A stretch of 64,000 bases of DNA from Luteolibacter arcticus (GTDB taxonomy: Bacteria > Verrucomicrobiota > Verrucomicrobiia > Verrucomicrobiales > Akkermansiaceae): positions 1 to 64,000 of the forward strand of contig NZ_JAPDDT010000009.1 of NCBI RefSeq assembly GCF_025950235.1, written 5' to 3'. Shown in pieces: positions 44,186-53,080 of this stretch. Made by a program: the position numbers and the translations under genes. The notes under the pieces are model-generated. The model ran no database searches, had not been told where the DNA came from, and saw only the letters and a list, made by a program, of their open reading frames with translations. The number at the start of each line of letters is the position of its first letter. Positions within the stretch are counted from its first letter, which is position 1.

Positions 44186-44770
44186 ATGAGCTTGCCCCAA
44201 CTGCTGGCCATCGCGCTGCCCCTGTCGTTGTCCTTGCTCCTCTCCGCTTGCGGGCCGGTCGGCGGGCTCCACTCGAGCGAATCCGATCCCGCCACGGGAA
44301 CGACGAACAAGACGTATTCGAAGTACTTCGACGACGGCCAGTGGCTGCTCAAGGACAAGGTAGGAATCAGCGTGGTGATCGACAACGAGACGCCGATCGG
44401 CCGTCAGATGTTCGGCGGCCTGGCCGGCAAGGATTCCGAGGGGACGGGCAAGATCACGGTGTATTTCTGGAACTTCGATGACCGGCAGCACCGGGTCGGC
44501 AAGCTGCGCCTTTCGCATGGGGGCCAGGCCCGCGGGACTCAGGACAGCAGCATGCTCCCCGCCGCTAAGCCCTGGAGCCGGACCGGAGCGGAGTTCGGGG
44601 AGATTCCCTTCTTCAGCTATGCCACCGAACTGAAGGTGGACGTGTCCCTGGAAGTGGACGGCCAAAGGATCCAACGCTCGATGCTGCTCAAGCGGAGGAC
44701 CGTGGAGGAGAACCGCCGGTTCTACGGGCCGGGTGGCAAGCCGCCGTATCCGTGGGCGGACCGGTTGTGA
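44186..44770 (+). CDS. Lipoprotein of unknown function
   Basis: A 194-residue lipoprotein: MSLPQLLAIALPLSLSLLLSAC has a lipobox (LSAC) with lipidated C22. The mature part (KYFDDGQWLLKDKVGISVVIDNETPIGRQMF.., GKITVYFWNFDD.., TELKVDVSLEVDGQRI) is beta-rich and shows no recognised family. Base composition is again the chromosomal high GC, so the low-GC Argonaute segment ends between 44040 and 44185. No operon partner is seen on its 3' side. Confidence 0.75.
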   Translation: MSLPQLLAIALPLSLSLLLSACGPVGGLHSSESDPATGTTNKTYSKYFDDGQWLLKDKVGISVVIDNETPIGRQMFGGLAGKDSEGTGKITVYFWNFDDRQHRVGKLRLSHGGQARGTQDSSMLPAAKPWSRTGAEFGEIPFFSYATELKVDVSLEVDGQRIQRSMLLKRRTVEENRRFYGPGGKPPYPWADRL

Positions 44771-44808
44771 TCGGGAGTCCACCGAGACCCGGGGGGCATC
44801 TCATCAAA

Positions 44809-44971
44809 TGTAGCGGCGTGTCTATGACCGTCGCACTTCGGCGGCACGGGACGCATCCTTGGGATACGATTCGGGAGTCTCACGATGCGGCCTGTTGCCG
44901 CTAGTTACCGACGGTCGCAGACGACGCTACATTAGCGGATGTAACGGCGCGTCTATGACCGTCGCACTTCG
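44809..44971. repeat. REP-like palindromic elements (two outer arms plus interior)
   Basis: Left arm tgtagcggcgtgtctatgac.. at 44809-44840 and an inverted arm ..gacggtcgcagacgacgctaca at 44907-44931 form a ~124-bp palindromic unit with interior tcacgatgcggcctgttgcc. A third, direct arm (tgtaacggcgcgtctatgac..) follows at 44940-44971. The same arm and interior appear at 36120-36181. It occupies most of the 329-base gene-free stretch 44771-45099. Confidence 0.75.
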
Positions 44972-45060
44972 TCAGCATCATCCCCGGAAATTACGGCAGC
45001 GCAGCCTCCGCCGTGAACGGTCCCATTCCAGTCTATTCCAGTCCTCCATCCCTGTATTTC

Positions 45061-45090
45061 ATCTGCGTCCATCTGCGTCCATCTGCGGTT
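45061..45090. repeat. Three tandem 10-base repeats
   Basis: The unit atctgcgtcc is repeated twice exactly and a third time with a changed end (atctgcggtt). It lies just beyond the stop of the large fusion gene (45100) on the minus strand. It resembles the short tandem intergenic repeats common in this group; no function shown. Confidence 0.7.
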
Positions 45091-45099
45091 AAAAATCGG

Positions 45100-48000
45100 T
45101 CACTTCAACGTCATCAGATAAGCAAACAGATCCGCCACCTGCTTCTCCCCGAAGCCATCGATAAGCCCTTCCGGCATCAGCGAGCGCTTTGAAATCGTGT
45201 GCTCCTCTACCTGATGCTTCGGGATAGCCCGCTCGTCCGCGCCGATCTGGCGAATTACGATGATCTTCGGAGTTTCAGAAGCAAGGAAGCCGCTCGCCAG
45301 ACTGCCGTCCGTGAGCGTGATGTCATGGCGGTAGTAGCCGCTCTCAAGCTGGGCATTCGGCGTGAGGATATTCCGCAAAAGGCTTTCCATACCCATCGCA
45401 CCCGCACCGCTGAGATCCGGCCCGATCGCAGTCCCCTCGCCTTTCGCCTGATGGCAGATCATGCAGGTCGCTTGGAAGAGTTGCTTGCCCGCCGCCGCGT
45501 CGCCGGTCTTCGAAGCCATCGCCCGGAAGCGGTCGAACTTTGCCGCCACCGCCGCAGCTTGCGCCGGCGTGTGCAACTCGGGAAAGTCCGTCGTCCATTC
45601 AATGGTCGCGCCACCTTCGAGCGGCAGCTTGGTGAGATCACCACCGGCATGAAACACCAAGTGCTCCTGGCCGCTGGTGAAGCGCGTGCGGCAGCTTGCC
45701 TGGATCTCCGCCGGGCTGCGGGCGATGTCCCACACGCGGAATTCCAGAAGCGTCGCCGCCGTGCCACCCGCCTCATTCACCTGGCCGATGTCCATGGACT
45801 CCAGCGGCGCATTGAAGGCACCTCGCGATACGCCCGCGGGCTCACCATCGAGGTAAAGCGTTACCCTGCCTGCGCCATCGCGCGTCACCGCGCAGTGAGC
45901 CCACTTCCCCGCCTCGACCCGATGCTCGGCAACCACCACGTCGCCCGAGCCGTTCCACAGCCGCAACTTCCCATCCCAAAAATTCACGCACGGCCCACCG
46001 CCGCGTTTCCCTAACAACCCGTCGCGGTTGTCGATGCCCTCATCGAGCTTGATCCACGTTTCGACCGTGAAGGGCCCATCGAGTTTGAGACCGCTGGCGA
46101 TCACCGCCCCCGGCTTCCCCGATAACCGGACCACGCGAACCATCAGCCCCTCGACCTTCGACAGCACCTCGCGGAACTCCGGGTCATCCGCGCCGAGCAC
46201 GGCCGCCAGCTTCTCCACCGCGGCCGGATCGAAGCCGGGAAACCCGCCCTTCGCCACCGCCCTCGCGAAAACGCGCGCCGTGTTCTTGTTAGACGCGATG
46301 CCATTCACCGCGAGCTGGCGCATGGCTCCCGGCAGCTTGGCCCATCGTTCCGCCAATGCCGGCACCACGACCGGATCTCCGGATCCCGCATAACCGACCA
46401 GTGCCTCGCGTGCGACTTCGGGGTCCTTGTCGTCCAACATGAGACTGAAGATCACCATCCCGTTGCCACCGATCTCGTTCAAGGTCCGGAGATAGAGCGC
46501 ACGCTCCGCGGGCTTCGCGGCGGGCAGGCGTTCCTCGATCATCGGTGCCACCTGCTTGAGCCGGAAACGCCTCGCCAGGTCCAGCGCCAGTGGCATCTTG
46601 TCCGGCGACGCCTTGATCATCTCGACTGTCGCTCTTCCCACGGCATCCCGCAGAATGTCATCCGAGGCCGCCACCGGATCCAGCCGGAGCAAGGAGCGCA
46701 GCATCGTCTCCCGATGGACCGGGTCCGCCAGCTTCTCGCCAAAGGCCTTGGCCACGCTCGTCCGCGAAAGCTGCGACCCCAGCAAGCCAAGCTCGGCGTC
46801 ATCAAGCGGGCGGACCAGCGACGGCAGCGCCGCGACCAGTGCCGTCGCCCCGTCATCCGCAGGCAGGGCGAGCACACAGAGACGGCTCGCTTCCTCGGGA
46901 AGTTTCCGCGTCGCCAGAGCGGTCCTCGCTGCGGCCGGATGAGCTTCCAAAGCCCGGCGGATCAAGTAGCGCAGGAAGTTCGCTTCGTATGCCTGCCGCT
47001 CCTTCCCGGTGGCAGGTGCGGGAGCCAGGCCTGCGATGGCAGCAGCCATGGCGGTCGTCGCCTCGCGCTGGTAAAAGAGCGTGTTCGCCAAGGCGCAGCT
47101 CACGCCGAAGTCATTCCCTGCCTTCGTGGCGGCATCCGTCATGCGCAGAAGAAAATCTTCACCGGAACGCCGCGCATCACCGGCCGCTTCCACCGCTTCG
47201 CGCCGGATATCGGCATCCGGATCCGCAGCCAACCGGAGCAGCAAACCCGCATCAAGCGCCCGGAGATCCCGGACCGCCCATAAGGCCCCGAGACGCTTCG
47301 CTTTCGGCATGGAAGACGCCGTCGCGATCTCGACCAAACGCGGCACCTGGCTCTTGTCGCCACGATCGCCGAATTCCTGCCACGCCATCCGCGCCACGCG
47401 GGCATTCTTGCCGCCCAGTTCCGCGGCCAGCGCCTCTCCCGAAAGCTTCGTCAGGTCCGGCGGCCTCACCACCGCGCTTCCCTTCGCCTTCACGCGCCAG
47501 ATCCGGCCGCGAGTCTTGTCGCGGTCCGGGTGAGCCCGCGGCACTTCGTTGTGAGAGATGATCTTGTTGTACCAGTCCGCGATGTAGAGGCAGCCGTCCG
47601 GACCGAACTGCGCCGAGACGGGACGGAACCATTCGTCACTGGAAACGAGGAAGTCCTCTTGCTTGCGGTAATCCCCATTCGCCGAGCGGGTCACGATCTG
47701 GATGCGATTCGTGATCGGGTTCGCCAGGTAGAAGACTTTCTCCTCCGGCCACTTCGCGGCGAATGCGCTTCCTTCATCCTCGGCGAGGGCGATGCCGCTC
47801 AGGCCGGTGCCACCCATCGGCTGCCCCGGAGTCGATTCCGGCAATTGCGGCGCGTAGGGGCGCAGCTTCTCCTTCGAGCCGGTCGGGTAATGCGTGCCAT
47901 CGATGAACTCCGACACCGGGTGCCCCATGTCATTGGCCTCCTGGAGAAACTCGCGGCCATCACGGGCCGTGGCGAAGCCCCAGATGTTGTTCGGCCCCGC

Positions 48001-49266
48001 GGTCAGCAGCTCGAAAGCCGAACCATCGAGGCTCGCCCGCGCCAGCTTGCACTGGTTGAAGGCCACCTCCTTGCTCCCATCCGCAAACGGCGCGTCACCC
48101 GGCCGCTTCACCTTCGAGTAATTGAAAAGCCCCTGCGCCAGATAAAACCAGCCGCCCGGCGACCGCTCGAACTGGTGGGGAAACAGGTGCGAATCCTGAA
48201 TGCCGAAGCCAGTCAGAAAGACCTCGTGCCCGTCCGCTTTGCCATCGTTATTACGATCCACGTAGTAGCGGATGTCGTGTCCATACTGGACCAGCGCGCC
48301 GTCCTTCCACGGCAACACGCCGAGCGGAATCGCGAGACCATCGGCAAAAACCCGCGGCACCTGCGGCCCCGGCTTCCACGGCTCATCGAAGACCAGCACC
48401 TTGTCCTTGCCGCCCTTCTGATAGAGCGCCTCCGCCTGGGCCACGTTCTCGTTGGCATCCACCGGATACTCCAGCGCGGTCATCGTCCACATGCGGCCGG
48501 CATGATCCCACGCCATCGTGACCGGCTTGCCGACGCCTTCCTTCTCAGATGCGACCAGCTCGACCTCGAAGCCATCCGGCACCTTGAACGACGCCTTCTC
48601 ATTCTCCGGCAAGCGCGGATCGGCCTTCTCCCACGTCGGGGCTCCGGGCGTGGCAGGAAGCTCTTCAATCGTGATGTCCTTGAATTGGCCCAGCAGCTTC
48701 CCGCCCCCATGAGCCTGCACGCCGATCAGCCCCTCCAGCGGGATTTTGGCATCGGTCTCGGTGTAATCCAAGGCCGCCACCCCATTGATCCATGACCGGA
48801 TACGCGGGCCTTCGCACAGGATCCGGTAATCGTTCCAGTCCCAGTCATGCGCCTTGAGCGCGGCGGGATTGACCGGCTCGCCGATCACCTTGTTCCTACG
48901 GGATTCGTCGTACAATTTCCCCCACCAGCCGGTACCGGCATCCACCTGATAGCCGGACATCTCGGGGTCACCCGGCACCCGGATGCTGCGGATCTGGACG
49001 CCGGAGTTCATGAAGCCCTCCCCTTTCACCAGCCGCACCTTCAGGCGCAGGTCAAAGTTCGCGTAGCGCTTCGTCGTCGCGAGGAAAGTATTGTGCGGCA
49101 CCTTCTCATCGAGCGAGCCGCCGGTGATCATGCCATCCTGCACCTTCCACCACTTCTCCTCGCCGGGCCGGACTTCCCAGCCGGAGAGGGTCTTGCCATC
49201 GAACAAGGAAACAGGGTCGGCGAACGCGGCGGAAGTCAGGACGAAATACAGGATGGCGGCTTTCAT
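45100..49266 (-). CDS. DUF1080 / PVC-type dehydrogenase / HEAT / LamG / cytochrome c fusion
   Basis: A 1388-residue exported multidomain protein typical of the PVC superphylum. Signal peptide MKAAILYFVLTSAAFA; a 3-keto-disaccharide hydrolase-type (DUF1080) domain at about 18-205 (VSLFDGKTLSGWEV, GYQVDAGTGWWGKLYDE); a PVC-type membrane-bound dehydrogenase beta-propeller at about 225-580 (FKVPDGFEVELVAS, FGPDGCLYIADWYNKIISH); HEAT-like helices (~600-1040); a LamG/concanavalin-like domain (~1060-1210); and a C-terminal cytochrome c with haem motif CMICH (C1268, C1271, H1272) and PEGLIDGFGEKQVADLFAYL. It probably oxidises a carbohydrate and passes electrons to the haem. Substrate unknown. Confidence 0.9.
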   Translation of the reverse strand: MKAAILYFVLTSAAFADPVSLFDGKTLSGWEVRPGEEKWWKVQDGMITGGSLDEKVPHNTFLATTKRYANFDLRLKVRLVKGEGFMNSGVQIRSIRVPGDPEMSGYQVDAGTGWWGKLYDESRRNKVIGEPVNPAALKAHDWDWNDYRILCEGPRIRSWINGVAALDYTETDAKIPLEGLIGVQAHGGGKLLGQFKDITIEELPATPGAPTWEKADPRLPENEKASFKVPDGFEVELVASEKEGVGKPVTMAWDHAGRMWTMTALEYPVDANENVAQAEALYQKGGKDKVLVFDEPWKPGPQVPRVFADGLAIPLGVLPWKDGALVQYGHDIRYYVDRNNDGKADGHEVFLTGFGIQDSHLFPHQFERSPGGWFYLAQGLFNYSKVKRPGDAPFADGSKEVAFNQCKLARASLDGSAFELLTAGPNNIWGFATARDGREFLQEANDMGHPVSEFIDGTHYPTGSKEKLRPYAPQLPESTPGQPMGGTGLSGIALAEDEGSAFAAKWPEEKVFYLANPITNRIQIVTRSANGDYRKQEDFLVSSDEWFRPVSAQFGPDGCLYIADWYNKIISHNEVPRAHPDRDKTRGRIWRVKAKGSAVVRPPDLTKLSGEALAAELGGKNARVARMAWQEFGDRGDKSQVPRLVEIATASSMPKAKRLGALWAVRDLRALDAGLLLRLAADPDADIRREAVEAAGDARRSGEDFLLRMTDAATKAGNDFGVSCALANTLFYQREATTAMAAAIAGLAPAPATGKERQAYEANFLRYLIRRALEAHPAAARTALATRKLPEEASRLCVLALPADDGATALVAALPSLVRPLDDAELGLLGSQLSRTSVAKAFGEKLADPVHRETMLRSLLRLDPVAASDDILRDAVGRATVEMIKASPDKMPLALDLARRFRLKQVAPMIEERLPAAKPAERALYLRTLNEIGGNGMVIFSLMLDDKDPEVAREALVGYAGSGDPVVVPALAERWAKLPGAMRQLAVNGIASNKNTARVFARAVAKGGFPGFDPAAVEKLAAVLGADDPEFREVLSKVEGLMVRVVRLSGKPGAVIASGLKLDGPFTVETWIKLDEGIDNRDGLLGKRGGGPCVNFWDGKLRLWNGSGDVVVAEHRVEAGKWAHCAVTRDGAGRVTLYLDGEPAGVSRGAFNAPLESMDIGQVNEAGGTAATLLEFRVWDIARSPAEIQASCRTRFTSGQEHLVFHAGGDLTKLPLEGGATIEWTTDFPELHTPAQAAAVAAKFDRFRAMASKTGDAAAGKQLFQATCMICHQAKGEGTAIGPDLSGAGAMGMESLLRNILTPNAQLESGYYRHDITLTDGSLASGFLASETPKIIVIRQIGADERAIPKHQVEEHTISKRSLMPEGLIDGFGEKQVADLFAYLMTLK

Positions 49267-49323
49267 GAATGGGAGTGAGTCCCCCTTCTACGCCATCCAG
49301 ACGGAAAAACCATCCGCGAGGAT

Positions 49324-50535
49324 TTATTCCAAATCCACCCCGCGCATCAGCTCCAGCAGCTTCTCCGCACAGGCCCGCGCAAAGGCCGGATCATTGATCT
49401 CCATGTCGAATTCGATCACCGGCACCCGCGCATCGCGCTTCAGCGCGGCGAAGAGCGCCCGGTCGGCGGCCGGATCATGAAACGGCTGGCCCGGCGCGCT
49501 GATCACGCTGATTGCCTTCGTCGGGATCATCACCGCACTCGGGGCGGCGAACATATTCACCTTCGCGGCGATGATTTCGCCCAGCTCCGCGCATTCCTCC
49601 GGCGTGGTCCGCATCAGGGTGACCTGCGGGTTGTGGATGTAGAAATTCCGGCCTTTGAACTGCTTCGGCACGCTTTCCTTCACGCCGAAATTCACCATGT
49701 CGAGGCAGCCGGGCGCGACCACGCACGGCACTGCCGTCTCCCCGGCGGCATCGAGTCGTTCCGGTCCCGCGGTGAGCACGCCGCCGACCAGTTCGTCCGC
49801 CCACTCGGTGGTGGTGATGTCGAGCACGCCGGCGACCATGCCGCTGCCGATCAAGGCCTCCATCGCGCGGCCGCCGTTCCCGGTGGCGGCGAAGACGAGC
49901 ACCTCATAACCAGCTTCCTCAAGAACGCTTTTCGCCTCGGTGACGCACGCGGTGGTGTTGCCAAACATGCTGGCCACGATCAGCGGTCTCGCGTCCGAGG
50001 TCGCGATCTCGGCGTCCACCATCCCGCAGATCGCCCCGGCCGCGCGCGAGAAAATCACCCGCGACACGCGGTTCAGCCCGGCGACATCGGCGATGCTCGG
50101 CATCATCACGATGTCCTTGGTGCCGAGGTAGGGGGCGGTATTCCCACTCGCCAGGGTGGACACCATCACCTTCGGAAATCCCAGCGGCAGCGCCCGCATC
50201 GCCGCGGTACCGATCGCCGTGCCTCCGCCTCCACCCAGCGAGATGATGCCCTCGATCCGGCCATCGCGGAAGAGCTTCTCGATCATCTTCGGCGCCGCCT
50301 GCGACATCGCGACGACGCACTCGCCGCGATCGCGGCGGGCCGAAAGAGCGGCTAGGTCGATCTTCCCCGCCTCCGCCACCTCCTCGCGGGTGATGTCCGG
50401 CTTCACCACCGGCGGAGCGCCGCTGCCGACATCGATCAGCAACGCCTCGTGCCCGCGGCGGCGGATGAGATTGGCGACGAAGGCGTGCTCTTCGCCTTTG
50501 GTGTCGAGCGCTCCGAGGACTGCGATGGTGGCCAT
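49324..50535 (-). CDS. Tm-1-like (UPF0261) ATP-binding domain protein
   Basis: A 403-residue protein of the UPF0261/Tm-1 N-domain family: IAVLGALDTKGEEHAFVANLIRRRG opening, GIISLGGGGGTAIGTAAMRALPLGFPKVMVST, and SIADVAGLNRVSRVIF. In plants a protein of this family (Tm-1) inhibits viral replication, and bacterial members pair with a PEP-hydrolase-like TIM barrel. Here the partner follows the same strand with 11 bases between. The combination is conserved across bacteria but its reaction is not established. No export signal. Confidence 0.87.
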   Translation of the reverse strand: MATIAVLGALDTKGEEHAFVANLIRRRGHEALLIDVGSGAPPVVKPDITREEVAEAGKIDLAALSARRDRGECVVAMSQAAPKMIEKLFRDGRIEGIISLGGGGGTAIGTAAMRALPLGFPKVMVSTLASGNTAPYLGTKDIVMMPSIADVAGLNRVSRVIFSRAAGAICGMVDAEIATSDARPLIVASMFGNTTACVTEAKSVLEEAGYEVLVFAATGNGGRAMEALIGSGMVAGVLDITTTEWADELVGGVLTAGPERLDAAGETAVPCVVAPGCLDMVNFGVKESVPKQFKGRNFYIHNPQVTLMRTTPEECAELGEIIAAKVNMFAAPSAVMIPTKAISVISAPGQPFHDPAADRALFAALKRDARVPVIEFDMEINDPAFARACAEKLLELMRGVDLE

Positions 50536-50546
50536 ATCCGAATCTC

Positions 50547-51416
50547 CTAGTGTTTCCGCTTCACCGGAATCGCCTTGAACTCGCGGGTCAAGTCCGTGAG
50601 CGATTGCTCCACCGCCATCCGCTCCAGCGACGATGCGCCCACGAAGCCGGAGGCATCGGTGTGCTCGTTGATATAGGCGGCATCCTCCGGCGTGTTGATC
50701 GGGCCGCCGTGGCTGAGGTAGATGATATCGTCACGCACCATGCGTCCGGCATCGATGATCGTCTGCGTGCGCTTGGCCGCTTCGGACAAGCTCATCGTCG
50801 CATCCACCACGCCGACCGAGCCGCCGACGGTGGTGCCGACGTGGGCGATAATCACATCCGCTCCGGCCTCGGCCATCGCCTTCGCCTCCTCCGGCGCATC
50901 GACGTAGACGATGCTGAAAAGATCCATCCGGCGGGCGAGCGCCACCATCTCGAATTCCTTCTTCACGCTCATCCCCGTCTCCTCGAGGATCTGGCGGAAC
51001 TTGCCATCGACGATGCAGTGGGTCGGGAAATTGTTCACGCCGGAGAAGCCCATGTCCTTCACCTTACCGAGCCAGTGCCACATGCGGCGGCGCGGGTCGG
51101 TGGCGTGGACACCGCAAATCACGGGCGTTTCCTCCACGATCGGCAGCACCTCATATTCACCGATCTCCATCGCGACGGCATTCGCATCGCCATAGGCCAT
51201 CAGCCCGGCGGTCGAGCCGTGGCCGGCCATCCGGAAGCGGCCGCTATTATAGATGATGATGAGATCGGCCCCACCCTTCTCGATGAATTTCGCGCTGATA
51301 CCCGTACCCGCGCCAGCGGCAATGATGGGCAGGCCTTTCGAAAGCGTGTCGTGCAGGCGCTCCAACACTTCCGCACGCGTGTAGGGATTTCCTTTTCCGG
51401 TCCAAGGGTTCGGCAT
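50547..51416 (-). CDS. Phosphoenolpyruvate-hydrolase-like TIM-barrel protein
   Basis: A 289-residue TIM barrel of the PEP-hydrolase family (IGPS-like), cytoplasmic. Features: ADLIIIYNSGRFRMAGHGSTAG (phosphate-binding type), NAVAMEIGEYEVLPIVEETPVICGVHATDP, GFSGVNNFPTHCIVDG, ADVIIAHVGTTVGGSVG. Its gene immediately precedes that for the Tm-1-like protein, and the two are often fused or paired in other genomes. The true substrate is not certain. Confidence 0.87.
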   Translation of the reverse strand: MPNPWTGKGNPYTRAEVLERLHDTLSKGLPIIAAGAGTGISAKFIEKGGADLIIIYNSGRFRMAGHGSTAGLMAYGDANAVAMEIGEYEVLPIVEETPVICGVHATDPRRRMWHWLGKVKDMGFSGVNNFPTHCIVDGKFRQILEETGMSVKKEFEMVALARRMDLFSIVYVDAPEEAKAMAEAGADVIIAHVGTTVGGSVGVVDATMSLSEAAKRTQTIIDAGRMVRDDIIYLSHGGPINTPEDAAYINEHTDASGFVGASSLERMAVEQSLTDLTREFKAIPVKRKH

Positions 51417-51506
51417 GACGGCATTCTATGACGTCGCGCACCCCCGCGGTCTAGCCCCGGAACGGTCACCACCGCCCACCATCGGCTATCGGAAATCCCC
51501 ACCGTC

Positions 51507-52598
51507 TCAGCGGGACCGGCCGCTACCGCTCAAAAGATAAACCGCAAATGACCCGAGCCAGTGCTCGCCCTCGTAGTGACCGGTGGCCACCAGCGCCAGC
51601 CCGGCATCGGCGTGTTTGTCAGCAGCATCTAACAAAACCTTCCGCCGCGGATCGTCCTCCGGCAGCACCGAGGCAATTCCGCGCATGGTCCAGGCACGAT
51701 TCAGATTGAGACCGGCAAGATGGATCAGATGCCCGTCGGTGGGATCGCTGACATTCACCGGAGTCAGGAGGTTACCCGCCTTGCCCGTCGCCAGATCTGG
51801 AAAGTAACCGCTGAGCCATGTGGCGAACTCCCCGGCCGGCAGCACCCGGCGCATCAGGTCCGCGACATTGAGGCCGGGTGAAAAGAAGTCATTGCCGGAG
51901 GGTTCATAGGCAGCCGGATAGTCGCGGTCCGCTCCGTAGAACTGGCGGCATTTCCCGATCAACAGCTTCTCAAACTCCGCATCGCCGGAGCCCCGGGCAT
52001 AGTCGAGCATCTGGCCGAGCGGAAACGAGGTCTCGGGATGAAAGCCACATCGGACCGGCCAATCCAACTTGGGCAGGTAATCCTTCGCGAGGCCCACGAT
52101 CTCCTTCTCCAGCGGCTCCAGGTGGCGTGCCCATGCGCGAGCGTCGGCATCATCCCACGTACGCAATTCCAGGGCGAGTCTCAGCGCCCACGCCCAGCCA
52201 TACATCCGCTCAAAGCTGCGGTTCTCCTTCTTTCGAAAGTAATCGGCCTCCGCCGCTAAGCCCTCCTGCGTAAACCGACGTTGGAGCATGTTCCGGGTTT
52301 CACCCGCGAAGGGTGCCTCCGGGAATTGCTTGAGCAGTCGCACCAGCATCCAATGACCGTGGACCGACGAGTGCCAGTCGAAGTGCCCGTAAAACACCGG
52401 GTGCATCTCACGCGGCGACTTCAAGTCGTCCGGCCCCGTGGTCACGTGGCCGGTCTTGTTCGGGAACTCGCGGTCAATTCCCGCCAAGGCCAGTTTCGCG
52501 AACCCCGCCGCCTGCTCAATCGTCATTGCAGTCTCCTGAGCGAAGCCCGCCGGGAGAACAAGGGCGACAAGGGTCGCAACAGCAAAGAACCGCCTCAT
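51507..52598 (-). CDS. DUF2891-family secreted protein
   Basis: A 363-residue exported helical protein. The ATG at 52598 gives signal peptide MRRFFAVATLVALVLPAGFA-QE; the longer frame to 52640 is rejected. Conserved features of DUF2891: HPVFYGHFDWHSSVHGHWMLVRLL, YGWAWALRLALEL, YPAAYEPSGNDFFSPGLNVADLMRRVLP, and HLAGLNLNRAWTMRGIASVLP. The (alpha/alpha) barrel-like pattern suggests a glycan-related role, possibly a hydrolase. It is divergent from the Verru_Chthon gene pair, with 482 bases between. Confidence 0.82.
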   Translation of the reverse strand: MRRFFAVATLVALVLPAGFAQETAMTIEQAAGFAKLALAGIDREFPNKTGHVTTGPDDLKSPREMHPVFYGHFDWHSSVHGHWMLVRLLKQFPEAPFAGETRNMLQRRFTQEGLAAEADYFRKKENRSFERMYGWAWALRLALELRTWDDADARAWARHLEPLEKEIVGLAKDYLPKLDWPVRCGFHPETSFPLGQMLDYARGSGDAEFEKLLIGKCRQFYGADRDYPAAYEPSGNDFFSPGLNVADLMRRVLPAGEFATWLSGYFPDLATGKAGNLLTPVNVSDPTDGHLIHLAGLNLNRAWTMRGIASVLPEDDPRRKVLLDAADKHADAGLALVATGHYEGEHWLGSFAVYLLSGSGRSR

Positions 52599-53080
52599 GC
52601 CGGAAGCAAAGCCAGCTAACCGGAAGCCGAAAAGAGCCAATCCGGCGGTTGGATGAAGTCTTTTAATCCCGAAGCCTCGGGAACATGCAGGAATTCATCC
52701 ATGAATTGGCATTACTATGGATATTTTTGCCCGATTAAGGCTTAAACGACGCCACCGTGGAACAATCTATTGAGGGTCCTCACCAGACAAACGGTTATCA
52801 TTCTTACACGCTCCGATTCACTATTTACGCCTAAAGAAACGATTCACAGGCATTAATCGTCACATAATTCAGCCCTCTCAACCCCTTGCACCAGCCAACC
52901 CGCCCTCGACCTGCATAGATTTTCTTTCTCTTTTTCGCGTTCAATTTCCTTGATGAATCCCCCCTTCCCCGGGTAACTAATGAGCCTACTTGGTAAATAC
53001 GCTGTCTGACAGCTTGACCAACTGCACCGGCGGATTCGGGCACCCAAACTGAATTTCCGGCGAAAAAACCTCGACCAACC
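52599..53080. other. Divergent intergenic region with dyads
   Basis: 482 bases without a convincing gene, AT-richer than the flanks. It contains a hairpin tcccga-agcc-tcggga (52667-52682) and a perfect dyad aattcat-cc-atgaatt (52692-52707) that could bind a regulator of 51507-52598, of 53081-57542, or of both. No clear -10/-35 pair was identified. Confidence 0.5.

Noticed and set aside
45061-45090. CRISPR-like array
   Set aside because: The repeats are 10 bases long, in direct tandem with no spacers and only three units.
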